Program-made: the position numbers and the translations under genes
Notes under the pieces: model-generated
Seen by the model: the letters and a program-made list of their open reading frames with translations, nothing else
What the model was told of the DNA's origin: nothing
Databases searched by the model: none
Shown: piece after piece, positions 44,085-53,457 of the stretch
Numbering within the stretch: the first letter of the stretch is position 1
Layout: each line of letters opens with the position of its first letter
Source of the DNA: Sphingobacteriia bacterium
Lineage (GTDB): Bacteria; Pseudomonadota; Alphaproteobacteria; Rickettsiales; 33-17
Length of the DNA: 64,000 bases
Reading direction: 5' to 3'
Assembly (NCBI GenBank): GCA_017304685.1
Contig: JAFKLR010000003.1
Coordinates: 620,001-684,000 of the forward strand

Positions 44085-45749
44085 ATGGAAAAGAAATACT
44101 TTGTACTTGCAAGAAAATATAGGCCTTTAAGCTTTAAGGATTTAAAAGGCCAAGATACAATGGTTAAATTCTTTGAAAGTAGCTTTGCAAACAATCGTCT
44201 TGCACATTCTTATTTATTTACAGGTATTAGAGGCGTTGGAAAAACAACAACTGCTAGAATTATTGCTAAATCTTTAAATTGTATAGGTAACGAAGGTGAC
44301 ATTAAATCACCCACAATAGACATTTGCGGTAAATGTATTCACTGTACTCAAATAACTGAAGATAGACACCCTGATATTTTAGAAATAGATGGCGCTAGTA
44401 AAACTGGTATTGAGGATATTCAAGATATTATAGATTTCACTAGATATGCTCCAATCTCTGCAAGATATAAAGTTATTATAATCGATGAAGTGCATATGAT
44501 TTCAATTAAAGCATTTAATGCTTTACTTAAAACATTAGAAGAACCACCTGCACACGTTATTTTTATTTTTGCTACAACTGAACTTAGAAAAATTCCTATT
44601 ACCATTCTTTCTCGCTGTCAAAAATTTGAACTTAGAAGACTTTCTACTGAAGAAATTAAAGAACATTTATCTAATATATGCGATAGAGAAAAAATTGAAT
44701 TTGAAGAAAATGCCTTAATGATGATAGCTTCTAGTAGTGAAGGTTCGGTAAGAGATTCTTTGTCTCTTCTAGATCAAGCCATTAACCATAGCTATACTGA
44801 CAAACGCTATTATATTACAGAGCAAGTAGTTCAAGAACTCATTGGCAGAACTTCTAATAAATTTATGCTTGAATTTTTAAATGAAATTTTAACTGGTAAT
44901 GTAGAAAAAGTTTTTGAAAAAATTAAAGAATGTGCTCTTAAAGGTGGTGAACCTGTAAGCTTAATTGAATCATTACTTGAATTAACTCACTTTATTACTC
45001 TTAGAAAAAATGATTTAAATTCTGAAAACGCAGTTTATTTAAATGAGGATGAAAAGGCATTTGCAAATAATTTAACTGAAAGACTCTCAATGCCGGTTAT
45101 AACTCGACTTTGGAATATGTTACTTAAAGGATTAGAAGAAGTTCGTAATTCACCACATGAATACATGGCTTTGGAAATGGTAATGGCACGTCTCTGTTTT
45201 GTTACCCATTACCCTACCCCAATTGATTTATTAAATAATTCTGAACCCTTAACCTTAAATGGCAATAATAATATAAAATCTACAATTTCCGCTAAAAGTG
45301 AAACAGTATCAAGCGCCGTACAGAGAACTAATATTATTCAAGCTAAGAAAGAATTTTCTTCTAATCCAACCTCCTATATCGAAATACTAGATTTATTAGC
45401 TAGTCAAAAAAATTATGATTTGCTAAACAATCTTAGGTTCTACGGTAGCTTAGTCAAATTTGATACAAATTATATTGAAATTAATTTATCAAAATTTGAG
45501 GAAGCTAATCCTGATGAAAAGCTTATTATTCACTTGCAATTACGTAAGTTTTTAAAGGATCATACTGGTGTTGATTGGGAAGTAATTAAATCAGAATCAT
45601 TGGGCGATAAACCCATAGATGAACAAGAACAAATTAATTTAATGCAACAAATTGAGCATGCTAAAACTAATAAAAACATTAAAAGTTTGCTTGACAATTT
45701 GTCAGGTGCCGAGATAGTTTCTGTGAGTACCGAAGAAACAATCCAATAA
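44085..45749 (+). CDS. dnaX: DNA polymerase III subunit gamma/tau
   Basis: A 554-residue clamp-loader ATPase: RKYRPLSFKDLKGQD, Walker A GIRGVGKTTTARIIAKSLNC, a zinc module (Cys residues between ~65 and 90, ending CGKCIHC), Walker B VIIIDEVHMIS, the sensor region FIFATTELRKIPITILSRCQKFELRR and the SRC arginine finger. The C-terminal third (~375-554) is the tau part that binds DnaE and DnaB. AAGGAG precedes the ATG. It is followed by ybaB 16 nt later; recR, the usual third gene, is displaced by 2.8 kb. Confidence 0.95.
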   Translation: MEKKYFVLARKYRPLSFKDLKGQDTMVKFFESSFANNRLAHSYLFTGIRGVGKTTTARIIAKSLNCIGNEGDIKSPTIDICGKCIHCTQITEDRHPDILEIDGASKTGIEDIQDIIDFTRYAPISARYKVIIIDEVHMISIKAFNALLKTLEEPPAHVIFIFATTELRKIPITILSRCQKFELRRLSTEEIKEHLSNICDREKIEFEENALMMIASSSEGSVRDSLSLLDQAINHSYTDKRYYITEQVVQELIGRTSNKFMLEFLNEILTGNVEKVFEKIKECALKGGEPVSLIESLLELTHFITLRKNDLNSENAVYLNEDEKAFANNLTERLSMPVITRLWNMLLKGLEEVRNSPHEYMALEMVMARLCFVTHYPTPIDLLNNSEPLTLNGNNNIKSTISAKSETVSSAVQRTNIIQAKKEFSSNPTSYIEILDLLASQKNYDLLNNLRFYGSLVKFDTNYIEINLSKFEEANPDEKLIIHLQLRKFLKDHTGVDWEVIKSESLGDKPIDEQEQINLMQQIEHAKTNKNIKSLLDNLSGAEIVSVSTEETIQ

Positions 45750-45765
45750 ATTGAAGGAGATTTAA

Positions 45766-46092
45766 ATGAGCTTTAATATTGGAAAGATAATGAAACAAGC
45801 GCAAGAAATGCAAAAAAACATGGCGCAAATGAAAGATAAGCTAGAGCAAACCATTTATGAAGGTACTTCTGGCGGTGGAATGGCTAAAGTTACTATAAAT
45901 GGTAATGGAATCATTAAATCAGTTAAACTTGATAAAAGTATTATAAATCCTGAAGATCCTGAAATGTTAGAAGATTTAGTAATGGCAGCTTTTAATGACG
46001 CTAAAAAGAAAGCTGATTCAGAAGCTGAGGGAATGTTGTCAGGCGCAATGGGTGGAATGCCTCTCCCTCCTGGAATGAAATTTCCGTTCTAG
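45766..46092 (+). CDS. ybaB: YbaB/EbfC nucleoid-associated protein
   Basis: A 108-residue YbaB: an N-terminal helix IGKIMKQAQEMQKNMAQMKDKLE, then YEGTSGGGMAKVTINGNGIIKSVKLDKS and DLVMAAFNDAKKKADSEAEGML. It is a dimeric DNA-binding protein almost always found between dnaX and recR. It has a GAAGGAG ribosome site and lies 16 nt after dnaX. Confidence 0.95.
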   Translation: MSFNIGKIMKQAQEMQKNMAQMKDKLEQTIYEGTSGGGMAKVTINGNGIIKSVKLDKSIINPEDPEMLEDLVMAAFNDAKKKADSEAEGMLSGAMGGMPLPPGMKFPF

Positions 46093-46126
46093 TTGAACTT
46101 TTTAACAAAGATTTTAATAATAAATA

Positions 46127-46405
46127 TTAGTGATTTAAATCTGCAATGATTTGTTGATCGATGTTTTTTAATTTATTTTCTTCTTTAATTCTATTGTTTT
46201 CTAAAATTTCAATCTCATTAGGTTTTAATTCAAGCCGTGGAATAATATTTAAAGAAAAGCATCGATCAAATAAATTCCGACCGTTAATTGGAATACAAAA
46301 TGCTGCCGTTAATAAAGACAATATTACAATTAACCCTCCTGCTATGGCAATAAAGATAATATAATCATCAACATTGATCTCATCATCTGGAACGATATCG
46401 CTCAT
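46127..46405 (-). CDS. small single-pass membrane protein, unknown
   Basis: A 92-residue protein with an acidic N terminus (SDIVPDDEINVDDY), one clear membrane helix (about residues 17-37), a CIPINGRNLFDRCF segment, and a charged helical tail with many Glu/Lys/Asn residues. No known domain. It is convergent with ybaB and divergent from the ankyrin gene at 46580; both were probably inserted into the dnaX-ybaB-recR cluster. No obvious Shine-Dalgarno. Confidence 0.55.
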   Translation of the reverse strand: MSDIVPDDEINVDDYIIFIAIAGGLIVILSLLTAAFCIPINGRNLFDRCFSLNIIPRLELKPNEIEILENNRIKEENKLKNIDQQIIADLNH

Positions 46406-46579
46406 AGAATTTCATTTTAAGTATTAGTTACCAATAATTAATACCTTAACCTTGAATTAATTTCAATTAATATTTTTTAATTCTTTACAGAATTTAATTT
46501 TTAGTGACATTTTTAACTTTATTATATAAATTTTAGAACTAATCTAAAAATTTAATTAACTTAAATTATTATATTAGCC

Positions 46580-48772
46580 ATGAAAATTAATATTATTCCT
46601 AAAAATCACGAGATAAACAAACGTGATGACACAATTTTACAAACTATTAAATCAGGTAATTTTCAAGAACTTAAGTTATTAATTACATTTAAAAACTTAA
46701 CGCTTTCGTACGATGAAATAAATATATTACATCTTGCCACTGAGTATAAAAAGTTTGAAGCAGTCAAACACATAATTGAGAGTAAAATTGTAGATATAAA
46801 TTGTAAAACTTCTAAAGGAGTAACACCTTTACATCTTGCAGTAAAAAGTAGGGAAATACATATAGTAGAATTTTTATTAGAAAATGGAGCAAACCCAAAT
46901 TTAAAAGATGATTTAGAATCAACTCCACTTCATTGTGCAGCTTTACAACCTTCAACAGAAATAGCTAAGTTATTATTAGACCATGGGGCTGACATTAATA
47001 TTCAAGGTGGTAAGAAAAGAAATATTTTAGGAGATTATGTTTCAGCAAATCAAACACCGCTATATATTGCGGTAAATGCAGATAATAAAATAATGGCAAA
47101 GTTCTTTTTAAAGTATAAGCCTAATTTAGAACTTAGAAACTCAGATGAATTCACACCATTAGAAAGAGCAGTGCAAAGAAAAAATTTTCCAATAGTAAAA
47201 CTTTTAATAGAACATTTAACAATTATAAAAGATCAAAACAGTTTTGAAGATGATCCCCATGAATCTCTCCTTCATAAAGTTGCCAAAATACATTATTCAG
47301 ATATTAAACTAATAGAATTACTTATTGAAAATGGAGTTCACCCATTATCGCCTAATTCCAGTGGTAATTTGCCTATTCATTATGGCTTTTACTATGAAGC
47401 TCATGATTTCATACAAAATTTAATTGAATATGGCAAAAATAATAAACGTAATGTTGGTATTAATATACAAGATAGCATAGGAGAAACTCCTCTTAGTCTT
47501 GCTATTGAAAAAAAACTTTCTATTCCTTTTATAAAATTTTTATTAGAAAATAATGCTGATCCAAATATTGGCAATATGGAAAATATTTTTCCAATACACA
47601 AAGCTGTTAAAAATAATTTAATTGATAGTTGTATTTTATTACTAAGATACAAAGCTAATATTAATATTAACGGTTATAATTATTGCCAACAAAATAGCGA
47701 TATACCTTTAAATGCTAAAATCACCCCTCTTCACCTTTTATTACTAAAAAAGCCAAAAAATAGGCTTAAAATGCTAAAAATCTTACTAGTCGCTAGAACA
47801 GATTTGAACGCTCAAGATTTAAATGGAAGCACTCCATTACACTACGCTATAAAGAAAAATAATATAAAGGCAGTTGAACTATTACTTACCAATAACCCTG
47901 ACTTAGAAATTAAAGATAATAAAAATGATTCACCTTTGAAGCTTTCATTCAAATTAAGCGAAAAATATGGAGATAATATTTTTTCCTTAATATGCGCATA
48001 TAAAATATTTCATAATAATAAAAATGAATATTTACCAGAGTTTTTTATAAATGCTGCACAAAATATTGAAAGTAACCTATTATTTACAAAAAATGATATA
48101 ATTAAGTTACATAATATTTATGATAAGTGGTTAGAAGCAACAAAACCATTTATGGAAATTTTAAATAGATTAGACTTAAAAACTGATAGATTTGAAATTG
48201 CGGCAGATATTGATTCACACGAACAATTGAGTGAGCGTTTAATTTTTGCAAACTTACCGCGGCAAGAGATCCGTGAAACCTTTAAAATATATATTCAATC
48301 TAAAAATATTACGGTAAGTGATAAAAATTTTTATGATATTATTAGACAATTTAGTTCTGAATATCGCTTAAGAAAAAAGGATATTTTATTAGCTATATTA
48401 CCAAAAACTTATATAGATATAATTGAAATAGATTCAGGCGAATTCATAGAAGATGATTTTACGATAATTACTCATAAACCTACTAAAGATATTAATAAAG
48501 ATCCGAGAGAATTTACAAAAACATTATTTTATCAGTTTATAAAAGATACTAATTATAAAATTAACCCTGAAAATCTTATAGAACTACTAAATAAATTTGC
48601 TGAAGTAAGCGAATTGCAAGTAAAAGATGTATTAAAGTCCATTTTACCTGAGATTGAGCTGTTTAAAGTTTTAAATAATCCACAAGAAGATATAATTAAA
48701 GCTTTTCGGTATAAAAATGAACTAAACTCAATTAGTACAAGTAAAAATTATTTTGTAACATTAGAAAAATAA
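46580..48772 (+). CDS. large ankyrin-repeat protein
   Basis: A 730-residue protein. From about residue 20 to 465 it consists of ankyrin repeats; the best are KGVTPLHLAVKSREIHIVEFLLENGANPNL, LESTPLHCAALQPSTEIAKLLLDHGADINI, IGETPLSLAIEKKLSIPFIKFLLENNADPN and NGSTPLHYAIKKNNIKAVELLL. The C-terminal 250 residues are not ankyrin; two segments there (about 570-615 and 655-705) resemble each other (ILLAILPKTY / VLKSILPEIE), which suggests an internal duplication. No signal or membrane anchor. Likely a protein-binding effector. It separates ybaB from recR. Confidence 0.85.
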   Translation: MKINIIPKNHEINKRDDTILQTIKSGNFQELKLLITFKNLTLSYDEINILHLATEYKKFEAVKHIIESKIVDINCKTSKGVTPLHLAVKSREIHIVEFLLENGANPNLKDDLESTPLHCAALQPSTEIAKLLLDHGADINIQGGKKRNILGDYVSANQTPLYIAVNADNKIMAKFFLKYKPNLELRNSDEFTPLERAVQRKNFPIVKLLIEHLTIIKDQNSFEDDPHESLLHKVAKIHYSDIKLIELLIENGVHPLSPNSSGNLPIHYGFYYEAHDFIQNLIEYGKNNKRNVGINIQDSIGETPLSLAIEKKLSIPFIKFLLENNADPNIGNMENIFPIHKAVKNNLIDSCILLLRYKANININGYNYCQQNSDIPLNAKITPLHLLLLKKPKNRLKMLKILLVARTDLNAQDLNGSTPLHYAIKKNNIKAVELLLTNNPDLEIKDNKNDSPLKLSFKLSEKYGDNIFSLICAYKIFHNNKNEYLPEFFINAAQNIESNLLFTKNDIIKLHNIYDKWLEATKPFMEILNRLDLKTDRFEIAADIDSHEQLSERLIFANLPRQEIRETFKIYIQSKNITVSDKNFYDIIRQFSSEYRLRKKDILLAILPKTYIDIIEIDSGEFIEDDFTIITHKPTKDINKDPREFTKTLFYQFIKDTNYKINPENLIELLNKFAEVSELQVKDVLKSILPEIELFKVLNNPQEDIIKAFRYKNELNSISTSKNYFVTLEK

Positions 48773-48867
48773 TTTTTATAAATTTAAATAAGTTATATAA
48801 TTTTTTATAGAATTATTTGAATAAAAATATTATAGAATTTATATATGATTTCGTTTCGGAGTAATTT

Positions 48868-49467
48868 TTGAATAACGACCTTGAAAAGTTAATAAATTTA
48901 TTTTCAAAACTGCCTGGGCTAGGACCACGTTCAGCCAGGAGAATTGTATTACATTTAATAAAGCATAAAAATAAGCTTCTTACCCCCCTTATTTCTACTA
49001 TGGATGAAGTATTAAATAATATTCAAAATTGTAGAGTTTGTAATAACCTTGATATTTCTAACCCTTGTAACGTGTGCCTTGACAATAGACGTACTCATAC
49101 ACAAATTTGTGTAGTGGAAGAAATTGGGGATCTTTGGGCTATTGAAAAAGGAGGTTTTTTTGATGGCACATATCATGTTTTAGGTGGCACTTTATCTGCA
49201 ATTGATGGTATTGGACCAGATCAACTTGCCATAGATTCTTTAATAAGAAGAATTGAAAATGAAGGAATAGAAGAAGTCATTTTAGCGAATAATGCAACGG
49301 TTGAAGGTAAAACTACTGCGCATTATATTACCGAACGAATAAAAGGATTTAATATTAAAATTTCACGCTTAGCTTATGGAATTCCAGTTGGCGGTGAAAT
49401 TGATTACCTTGACGAGCTTACTTTATCTGCGGCCATTTCCTCTAGACAAACTGTATGTAGTGATTAA
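48868..49467 (+). CDS. recR: recombination protein RecR
   Basis: A 199-residue RecR, normal length. The helix-hairpin-helix LFSKLPGLGPRSARRIVLHL is followed by a C4 zinc finger (CRVC..CNVC), the Toprim domain CVVEEIGDLWAIEKGG and HVLGGTLSAIDGIGP. RecR acts with RecO/RecF to load RecA at gaps. The start is TTG at 48868, supported by CGGAG 8 nt upstream and by alignment of the conserved N terminus; no ATG exists at that position. cvpA follows 2 nt later. Confidence 0.95.
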   Translation: MNNDLEKLINLFSKLPGLGPRSARRIVLHLIKHKNKLLTPLISTMDEVLNNIQNCRVCNNLDISNPCNVCLDNRRTHTQICVVEEIGDLWAIEKGGFFDGTYHVLGGTLSAIDGIGPDQLAIDSLIRRIENEGIEEVILANNATVEGKTTAHYITERIKGFNIKISRLAYGIPVGGEIDYLDELTLSAAISSRQTVCSD

Positions 49468-49469
49468 CA

Positions 49470-50294
49470 ATGAAACTAGCGTTATTTAATTCTTTTGATT
49501 ATTTTATTATTATTTTAGTAACCTTATCAGTACTTCTTGGCATTGTTAAAGGTTTCCTTCAAACTTTTTTATCTCTTTTAAGGCTTACACTTTCAATAGT
49601 TACAGCTACATATTTTTCTTACCTAGCATTACCCATTGTGCAACGTCATGTGACAAATAAAGATATCGCGGAATACGCAGCTTTTATAAGTACCTTTTTA
49701 GCTACTTTCATAATATTATCAATAATTAAATTTTATATAATACGTCTGCTTAATTTTATTAACAAAGGTGCAGTAGATAGAACCTTCGGTGGTTGGTTTG
49801 GATTGGTTAGAGGTGTTGTTTTAAGTTCATTCTTATATATTTCAATAATTAGCTTTACAGAAGCCTTACAAATTAAAAATCATGCTTGGCCTTATCAATT
49901 CAGCATTAACAATGAACGCTTACCAAAATGGATATTAGGTAGCCAATTAAATAGCCATTTATTTGAAACCTCAAAAAATATAATTGCTGTTTTACCAGAA
50001 AACTGGTGGAAGAAAATAGAAGGTTTTTTAATTACCAATCAAGCTCCTGTTAAAGAAACTCACAATGATTTTCAAAATAAACTTCTTGAATCAATATCCC
50101 AAATCGGCGAACAGGATAAAATAAAATCTTTAATGGACAGAATTAATAGCGCAAGTCCTGCAGAAAAAGAAATGTTAATGGATGAATTAAGAGAATTTTT
50201 TAGTAATGAAGATGTAAATAAAAAACTTTCATATACTAAATACAAGGAAATCCTACGTTTACTAGATAATATAGAACATCCAAAATCTGATTAA
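49470..50294 (+). CDS. cvpA: CvpA-family membrane protein
   Basis: A 274-residue protein with four N-terminal helices within ~170 residues: FDYFIIILVTLSVLLGIVKGFLQ (the family start D..i......G...G), ALPIVQRHV, AAFISTFLATFIILSIIKF and DRTFGGWFGLVRGVVLSSF, the CvpA signature. The C-terminal ~100 residues are soluble and helical. CvpA is needed for colicin V production and envelope stress resistance in other bacteria; its mechanism is unclear. It starts 2 nt after recR and is followed by an SDR gene 14 nt later. Confidence 0.88.
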   Translation: MKLALFNSFDYFIIILVTLSVLLGIVKGFLQTFLSLLRLTLSIVTATYFSYLALPIVQRHVTNKDIAEYAAFISTFLATFIILSIIKFYIIRLLNFINKGAVDRTFGGWFGLVRGVVLSSFLYISIISFTEALQIKNHAWPYQFSINNERLPKWILGSQLNSHLFETSKNIIAVLPENWWKKIEGFLITNQAPVKETHNDFQNKLLESISQIGEQDKIKSLMDRINSASPAEKEMLMDELREFFSNEDVNKKLSYTKYKEILRLLDNIEHPKSD

Positions 50295-50308
50295 AAAATA
50301 GGAATATA

Positions 50309-51001
50309 ATGAAACTTAAAAATAAAGTTGCTCTTATAACTGGTGGCACATCCGGAATTGGTAAAAGCGTTGCTATTGAATTTGCTAAAGAAGGTGCAGA
50401 AATTATTTTACTTGGTAAATCTATAAAAAAACTTGAAGAAATAGATGATGAAATAAGAAAATATAATTCTAATGGCGCAATTTTGGTTAAAGGAAATGTA
50501 AAGGATTTTAAAGCTTTCCCAAGCCTTGCTGAAAATATATTCAACCGCTTTAAAAGGTTAGATATTTTAGTTAGTAATGCAGGTATATTAGGTGAATTAA
50601 TGCCATTGCAACAAATGTCAGAAGAAATTTTTAATGATGTTATGCAAACAAATTTTACTGCTAATTTTTATTTAATAAAATATCTTTATCCTTTAGTTAA
50701 ATTATCTTCAAACGGCAAAATGATTTTTACAACTTGTGAACACGCTGTTACTAACGAAGCCTTCTATTCGATTTATGGAGCTAGCAAAGCTGCATTAAAT
50801 GCAATGATTACAAGTTTTAGTAAGGAAATTGGGAATCCCAATGTTAAACTTCATTTAATTGACCCCGGCATTGTTGACACAAAACTTCGTCATAAAGCCA
50901 TGCCTGGCGAAAATAAAGAATTACTTCTAAAACCTGAAAATATAGCAAGCAAATTTGTTGAACTTGCTTGCGAAGAAGTAGTTGAAGAACTAGATTATTA
51001 A
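50309..51001 (+). CDS. short-chain dehydrogenase/reductase (YciK-like)
   Basis: A 230-residue classical SDR: TGGTSGIGKSVA cofactor loop, NAGILGELMPLQQM, VMQTNFTANFYLIKYLYPL, catalytic Y-x3-K in IYGASKAALNAM, and DPGIVDTKLRHKAMPGE. The pattern after NAG and the late R.KAMPGE resemble YciK-type oxidoreductases. Substrate unknown. The C terminus (VVEELDY) is encoded within a perfect hairpin that also encodes VEELDY of the convergent ankyrin gene. Part of recR-cvpA-SDR. Confidence 0.85.
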   Translation: MKLKNKVALITGGTSGIGKSVAIEFAKEGAEIILLGKSIKKLEEIDDEIRKYNSNGAILVKGNVKDFKAFPSLAENIFNRFKRLDILVSNAGILGELMPLQQMSEEIFNDVMQTNFTANFYLIKYLYPLVKLSSNGKMIFTTCEHAVTNEAFYSIYGASKAALNAMITSFSKEIGNPNVKLHLIDPGIVDTKLRHKAMPGENKELLLKPENIASKFVELACEEVVEELDY

Positions 51002-51024
51002 ATATAATAATCTAGTTCTTCAAC
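50981..51024. terminator. perfect 20-bp hairpin spanning two convergent stop codons
   Basis: The arms 50981-51000 and 51005-51024 are exact reverse complements with a 4-nt loop (AATA). The hairpin contains the stops of the plus-strand SDR (50999-51001) and the minus-strand ankyrin gene (50998-51000). Read from either strand in frame, each arm encodes V-E-E-L-D-Y. Probably a bidirectional terminator, although no T tract follows. Confidence 0.8.
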
Positions 51025-52149
51025 ACTTAATGTTTCATTAGCTTGAGTAAATTCTGATTCAGCTAAAGCTTCTTTAATTTCACTACTATCATTCCAGAAA
51101 TTATCTTCTGTTAATTGAGTAATCTTATTAGCAACCAATTCCCTTTCATCTTCAGAAATATTTAACTTATCACTTTCTAATAATATTTTAATATTTTCGA
51201 TCGTTCTATTTTCAACATGTATAAAATCTTTCCTATGTTCAGAAAAATAATTAGCGTATTGTCTGCCCAAATCAATGTCAGCGATAGCATTTTGAATAGG
51301 CGTTACACCTTCATTATTAGCTTTGTACTTAATACCTTTTTCAAGAAGCCAATTTATGGTTTGTTTACTGTTATTATTATAAACCATTGCATCAAATAAA
51401 AGATTATTGCCTTTTTCATTACAAACATTTATATCAAATTTATATATTTCATAAAGTTTACTTAAATGTTCTATTGGATAATCGGAATGATTTACCGTAT
51501 TAAAAATTGTTTTTGGTAAAAGCTTAGCTCTATAACTATATAACACGTCAATTATTTCAGAATAATCTTCATTCCAAAATCCAAGCGCTTTAGCTATTCC
51601 GAACTCATTTTCTTCATCTAATATTGCACCATTATCCAGTAAAACTTTAATTCTGTTAATATGACCATTTTTCGATCCACGGCTTATTTCTTCTAATAAA
51701 AGTGTGTTTGTCCAATCATATTTTTTAAAATTTATATCTGCTCCGTTTTCAATTAACACCTTTACAGTTTCAGGAAAATTAGAGTTAAACTCGTTACAAG
51801 CATAATGAAGTGGAGTTATATAATTATTATTTAATGAATTTGAGTCGAAACCTAAACTTAATAAAAACTTTATATTTTCAATATTTCCGTTTATCGAAGC
51901 AAAATGTAAAGCATTTGCACCATTTTCACTTACAACAAATATATCGCTACCTTTTTCTATTAAAAAATCTAAATCCTTTTTATCTCCATATTGACTTACG
52001 ATATGAAACAAAGTTTTACCTTGAAACTGCAAAACATCATTTACATTAAATGAATTATTTTCTAGTAATTCTCTTATTTTTTGGCTTAATGTGTGGTTAT
52101 ATACCGACTGCATTATTTCTTCATATAATTTTAAATTATAATTTTCCAT
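50998..52149 (-). CDS. ankyrin-repeat protein (tandem copy 1)
   Basis: A 383-residue protein with GAGG before the ATG. Ankyrin repeats fill about residues 35-290: GKTLFHIVSQYGDKKDLDFLIEKGSDIFV, NGANALHFASINGNIENIKFLLSLGFDSNS, ITPLHYACNEFNSNFPETVKVLIENGADI, and GNNLLFDAMVYNNNSKQTINWLLEKGI. The C-terminal ~90 residues are acidic and end VEELDYYI. Its domain order and last four residues (DYYI) match the next gene upstream on the same strand (52169-53287), so they are tandem paralogues. Probable protein-binding effector; no secretion signal seen. Confidence 0.8.
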   Translation of the reverse strand: MENYNLKLYEEIMQSVYNHTLSQKIRELLENNSFNVNDVLQFQGKTLFHIVSQYGDKKDLDFLIEKGSDIFVVSENGANALHFASINGNIENIKFLLSLGFDSNSLNNNYITPLHYACNEFNSNFPETVKVLIENGADINFKKYDWTNTLLLEEISRGSKNGHINRIKVLLDNGAILDEENEFGIAKALGFWNEDYSEIIDVLYSYRAKLLPKTIFNTVNHSDYPIEHLSKLYEIYKFDINVCNEKGNNLLFDAMVYNNNSKQTINWLLEKGIKYKANNEGVTPIQNAIADIDLGRQYANYFSEHRKDFIHVENRTIENIKILLESDKLNISEDERELVANKITQLTEDNFWNDSSEIKEALAESEFTQANETLSVEELDYYI

Positions 52150-52168
52150 GTTACCTCAAGAAACGTAA

Positions 52169-53287
52169 TTAAATATAATAATCGATAGATGCACCTTCAC
52201 TAATCTCTTCATGATTTAAATCATCATAACTTGAAGCAATTACTTCATCATTCTCAACTTGGTCATTTAAGAGTAATAAATCGCTTAATTTTTGCTGCGC
52301 GTTTTCTCTTTCAGCTAAAGATATACTTATACTTTCATCGCTTAAAATAGCTTTAATTGTTTCAATAATTTCATTTTCACGAATTTGATAGAAATCAGTA
52401 CTTAAATCATTCTTTGCTTTTTCTCTTAAAAGCTGAATAAAATCAATTCCATGTTGTAATGGGGTAGCATTATCGAATCGTGCTTCTAAATTAGCTCCAT
52501 TTTTTATTAGCCATAAAGCATTATCTTTATAACCATTATTTATTGCATGATGTAGTAAAGAATAACCATTACTATGTGCAGTATTTACATCAAAATTATA
52601 TAAATCGAATAATTTATCTAAAGTCGTTGTTGAAGTAGTAACCGCATATAAAAGCTCATTCTCATTTATTTCAACATTATATTTATGCATTAAATCAATT
52701 AATGATTCATCATTTAATTGTACAATTCGTGAAAATACACTTGTACCATTTTCATCAATAGCATTAACATCAGCACCATTTTCAAGTAGTAATTTAAGCC
52801 TTTTATTTAATGAATTATCAATAAAATGTGCTTCCCATAATAAAGGTGTTTCACCAAAATTATTTTTTGATTCAATATTTGCACCGTGCTCTAATAATAT
52901 TTTTATAGCATTTTCTTGAGCTTTATCAGCTGCATAGAATATGGGTGTTAAACCTAAAGCATCTTTAAATTCAGAATTAAAGTTATATGACAGTAAATAT
53001 TCTATATTTTCAATGTTTCCTTCTCTTGCTGCCCAATGTAGTGGCGAGCTTCCATTCCAAGCTTCTGCCAAAAAATTTATTCCCTTTCTATCAAATAACC
53101 ACTCTAATGTTTCTTTATTACCGTAAGCTGCAATTAATATAAAAGGAGTAATTTCTGTAATTCCAATTTTTATATTTACATCCATCCCTTCATTTATAAG
53201 ATTTTTTATTACCTCATTTACATTGCCTTCATTTATTGCTTGCTGAATAATTGATTTATAATCAATAGAATTTTGGTTTACTGACAT
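52169..53287 (-). CDS. ankyrin-repeat protein (tandem copy 2)
   Basis: A 372-residue protein with GGGAG before the ATG. Ankyrin repeats span ~45-275: GSSPLHWAAREGNIENIEYLLSYNFNSE, LTPIFYAADKAQENAIKILLEHGANIES, GETPLLWEAHFIDNSLNKRLKLLLENGADV and NGYSLLHHAINNGYKDNALWLIKNGANLEA. The acidic C terminus ends IDYYI, and the last 15 nt before and including its stop (TTAAATATAATAATC on the plus strand) match the neighbouring copy. The 19-nt gap between the two suggests one transcript. Confidence 0.8.
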   Translation of the reverse strand: MSVNQNSIDYKSIIQQAINEGNVNEVIKNLINEGMDVNIKIGITEITPFILIAAYGNKETLEWLFDRKGINFLAEAWNGSSPLHWAAREGNIENIEYLLSYNFNSEFKDALGLTPIFYAADKAQENAIKILLEHGANIESKNNFGETPLLWEAHFIDNSLNKRLKLLLENGADVNAIDENGTSVFSRIVQLNDESLIDLMHKYNVEINENELLYAVTTSTTTLDKLFDLYNFDVNTAHSNGYSLLHHAINNGYKDNALWLIKNGANLEARFDNATPLQHGIDFIQLLREKAKNDLSTDFYQIRENEIIETIKAILSDESISISLAERENAQQKLSDLLLLNDQVENDEVIASSYDDLNHEEISEGASIDYYI

Positions 53288-53457
53288 TATTTACTCCCAC
53301 TGTTTTAAGCATTTATATTTAATATGGAATAATAATTTAAAGTTAATGTAAATCTTTTTTTTATTTTAGTATAATTATAAGAATTTACGTTAATAACTTC
53401 TTACTTGAATTATTTTTAACTATAAGTTAATGTTTAAAAAACAATATTAGGAATCAT

